This document shows positions 12,334 to 12,796 of a stretch of DNA of 12,796 bases, in pieces. Below the pieces are notes generated by a model, which worked only from the letters and a program-made list of their open reading frames with translations, did no database searches and had not been told where the DNA came from. The position numbers and the translations under genes were made by a program. Position 1 is the stretch's first letter, and every line of letters starts with the position of its first letter. Source of the stretch: an uncultured bacterium (GTDB lineage Bacteria > Bacillota > Clostridia > Christensenellales > Borkfalkiaceae); contig CAKXBD010000051.1 of assembly GCA_934871445.1 (NCBI GenBank), positions 1 through 12,796 on the forward strand, read 5' to 3'.

Positions 12334-12796
12334 AATTTCTCCTTGGGGACATTCTGTTTATCCTGAGAAAGGAGTTTTTTCAGTTTGCGGTCCCGAATAA
12401 TTTCATGCGGCCACTTAAATTTGAACTTACGCACCGCGATATCGAGCAGGAACAAAATGAGTGCGATTGCAATAAACCAATAGCGGGGGTCAAAAGACTT
12501 TTTCAACGTATTCGTAAACGTTTCAAAAATCTCCCATGCCTCTGAGACGGCCGCGCCCTTTCCGTCCTCGGCCAGCTCCGTCAGCAATAAGCGACACGCC
12601 TCCTCATCGATGAACATATTATATTCGGCCGAATAGGAAAAGGCCCTATAAGTAGTATATTGGGAAATAACTTCTCCGTTTATATTCTTTTTTTCGATAA
12701 GGATGTTATGTATTCCCGGTTGAGTGATCGCAAATGAAATTCTGCTATATTCCTCCGAGGCGAAGGGACCGATTTTTTGCTCCGTGGGCGTTCCGT
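12330..12796 (-). CDS. C-terminal end of VWA/BatA-like membrane protein
   Basis: The frame is open to the right edge, so only the last 154 residues or so are present. The first part is an extracellular beta domain (EYSRISFAITQPGIHNILIEKK, then GEVISQYTTYRAFSYSAEY). A helical stretch follows (EEACRLLLTELAEDGKG, and AWEIFETFTNTLKKSF), then one transmembrane helix YWFIAIALILFLLDIAVRKF and a basic cytoplasmic tail ending in KEKL. This order, Ig-like strand ending in FSYSAEY, a helix with LxxLAxxxGG-like spacing, then a LLxLDIAxRRF-type membrane helix, is typical of the end of VWA-domain/glutamine-amidotransferase-like membrane proteins of Firmicutes. The VWA or catalytic part itself is not in view, so this is inference. 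The stop TGA overlaps the ATG of the LRR lipoprotein by the ATGA motif, making them one operon. Confidence 0.7.
   Translation of the reverse strand, partial: GTPTEQKIGPFASEEYSRISFAITQPGIHNILIEKKNINGEVISQYTTYRAFSYSAEYNMFIDEEACRLLLTELAEDGKGAAVSEAWEIFETFTNTLKKSFDPRYWFIAIALILFLLDIAVRKFKFKWPHEIIRDRKLKKLLSQDKQNVPKEKL

Overview
The window looks like chromosomal DNA of a Gram-positive, probably endospore-forming member of the Firmicutes (Clostridia-like). The reasons are strong GGAGG-type ribosome binding sites at most starts, sigma-A promoters with extended -10 boxes, many intrinsic terminators, lipoprotein signals, and surface-protein families (BspA-type leucine-rich repeats, DUF11-like, WxL-like, pectate-lyase-like) that are common in gut Firmicutes. 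Base composition is moderate, and no rRNA, tRNA, IS element or CRISPR array is visible. Genus cannot be assigned from sequence alone.

Layout. (1) Positions 1-1155, minus: guaB (IMP dehydrogenase), running off the left edge. (2) 1246-1896, minus: a small single-pass membrane protein of unknown function with its own promoter and terminator. (3) 2014-2751, plus: a putative lipoprotein of unknown function, divergent from the previous gene. (4) 2845-3396, plus: a GNAT acetyltransferase of the RimJ/RimL type, followed by two strong hairpins. (5) 3562-3918, minus: a phage-type holin (Hol44-like). (6) 4082-4474, plus: a small DUF11-like protein without signal peptide. (7) 4749-6617, minus: a 622-residue pectate-lyase-like/WxL-like protein, also without signal peptide. 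(8) 6877-8349, minus: a xylulokinase-type FGGY kinase, divergent from (9) 8560-9411, plus: a PocR-domain AraC-family regulator. (10) 9553-12333, minus: a 926-residue BspA-type leucine-rich-repeat lipoprotein, translationally coupled to (11) 12330-12796, minus: the C-terminal end of a larger membrane protein that resembles VWA-domain/BatA-like proteins.

The most unusual part is 3562-6690. Three neighbouring genes (holin, DUF11-like, WxL/pectate-lyase-like) are each preceded by a similar promoter-like element, AC-N17/18-CATATAMTR, lying 45-48 bases before the start codon, and none has a recognisable sigma-A -35 box. This resembles the sigma-K class of late mother-cell sporulation promoters (AC-N17-CATANNNTA). 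Two of the three encode surface-type folds without a secretion signal, as expected for proteins assembled onto a spore from inside the mother cell. The third is a holin, which could take part in mother-cell lysis. I infer a small, possibly undescribed spore-surface/spore-release set. The promoter match is to a short AT-rich motif and needs expression data.

The other genes are ordinary or orphan. The xylulokinase and the PocR-AraC regulator share a 210-base intergenic region and probably form a local regulator-target pair, but no isomerase or transporter for the sugar is present. The LRR lipoprotein and the VWA-like protein form an operon with an ATGA overlap that begins outside the right edge.
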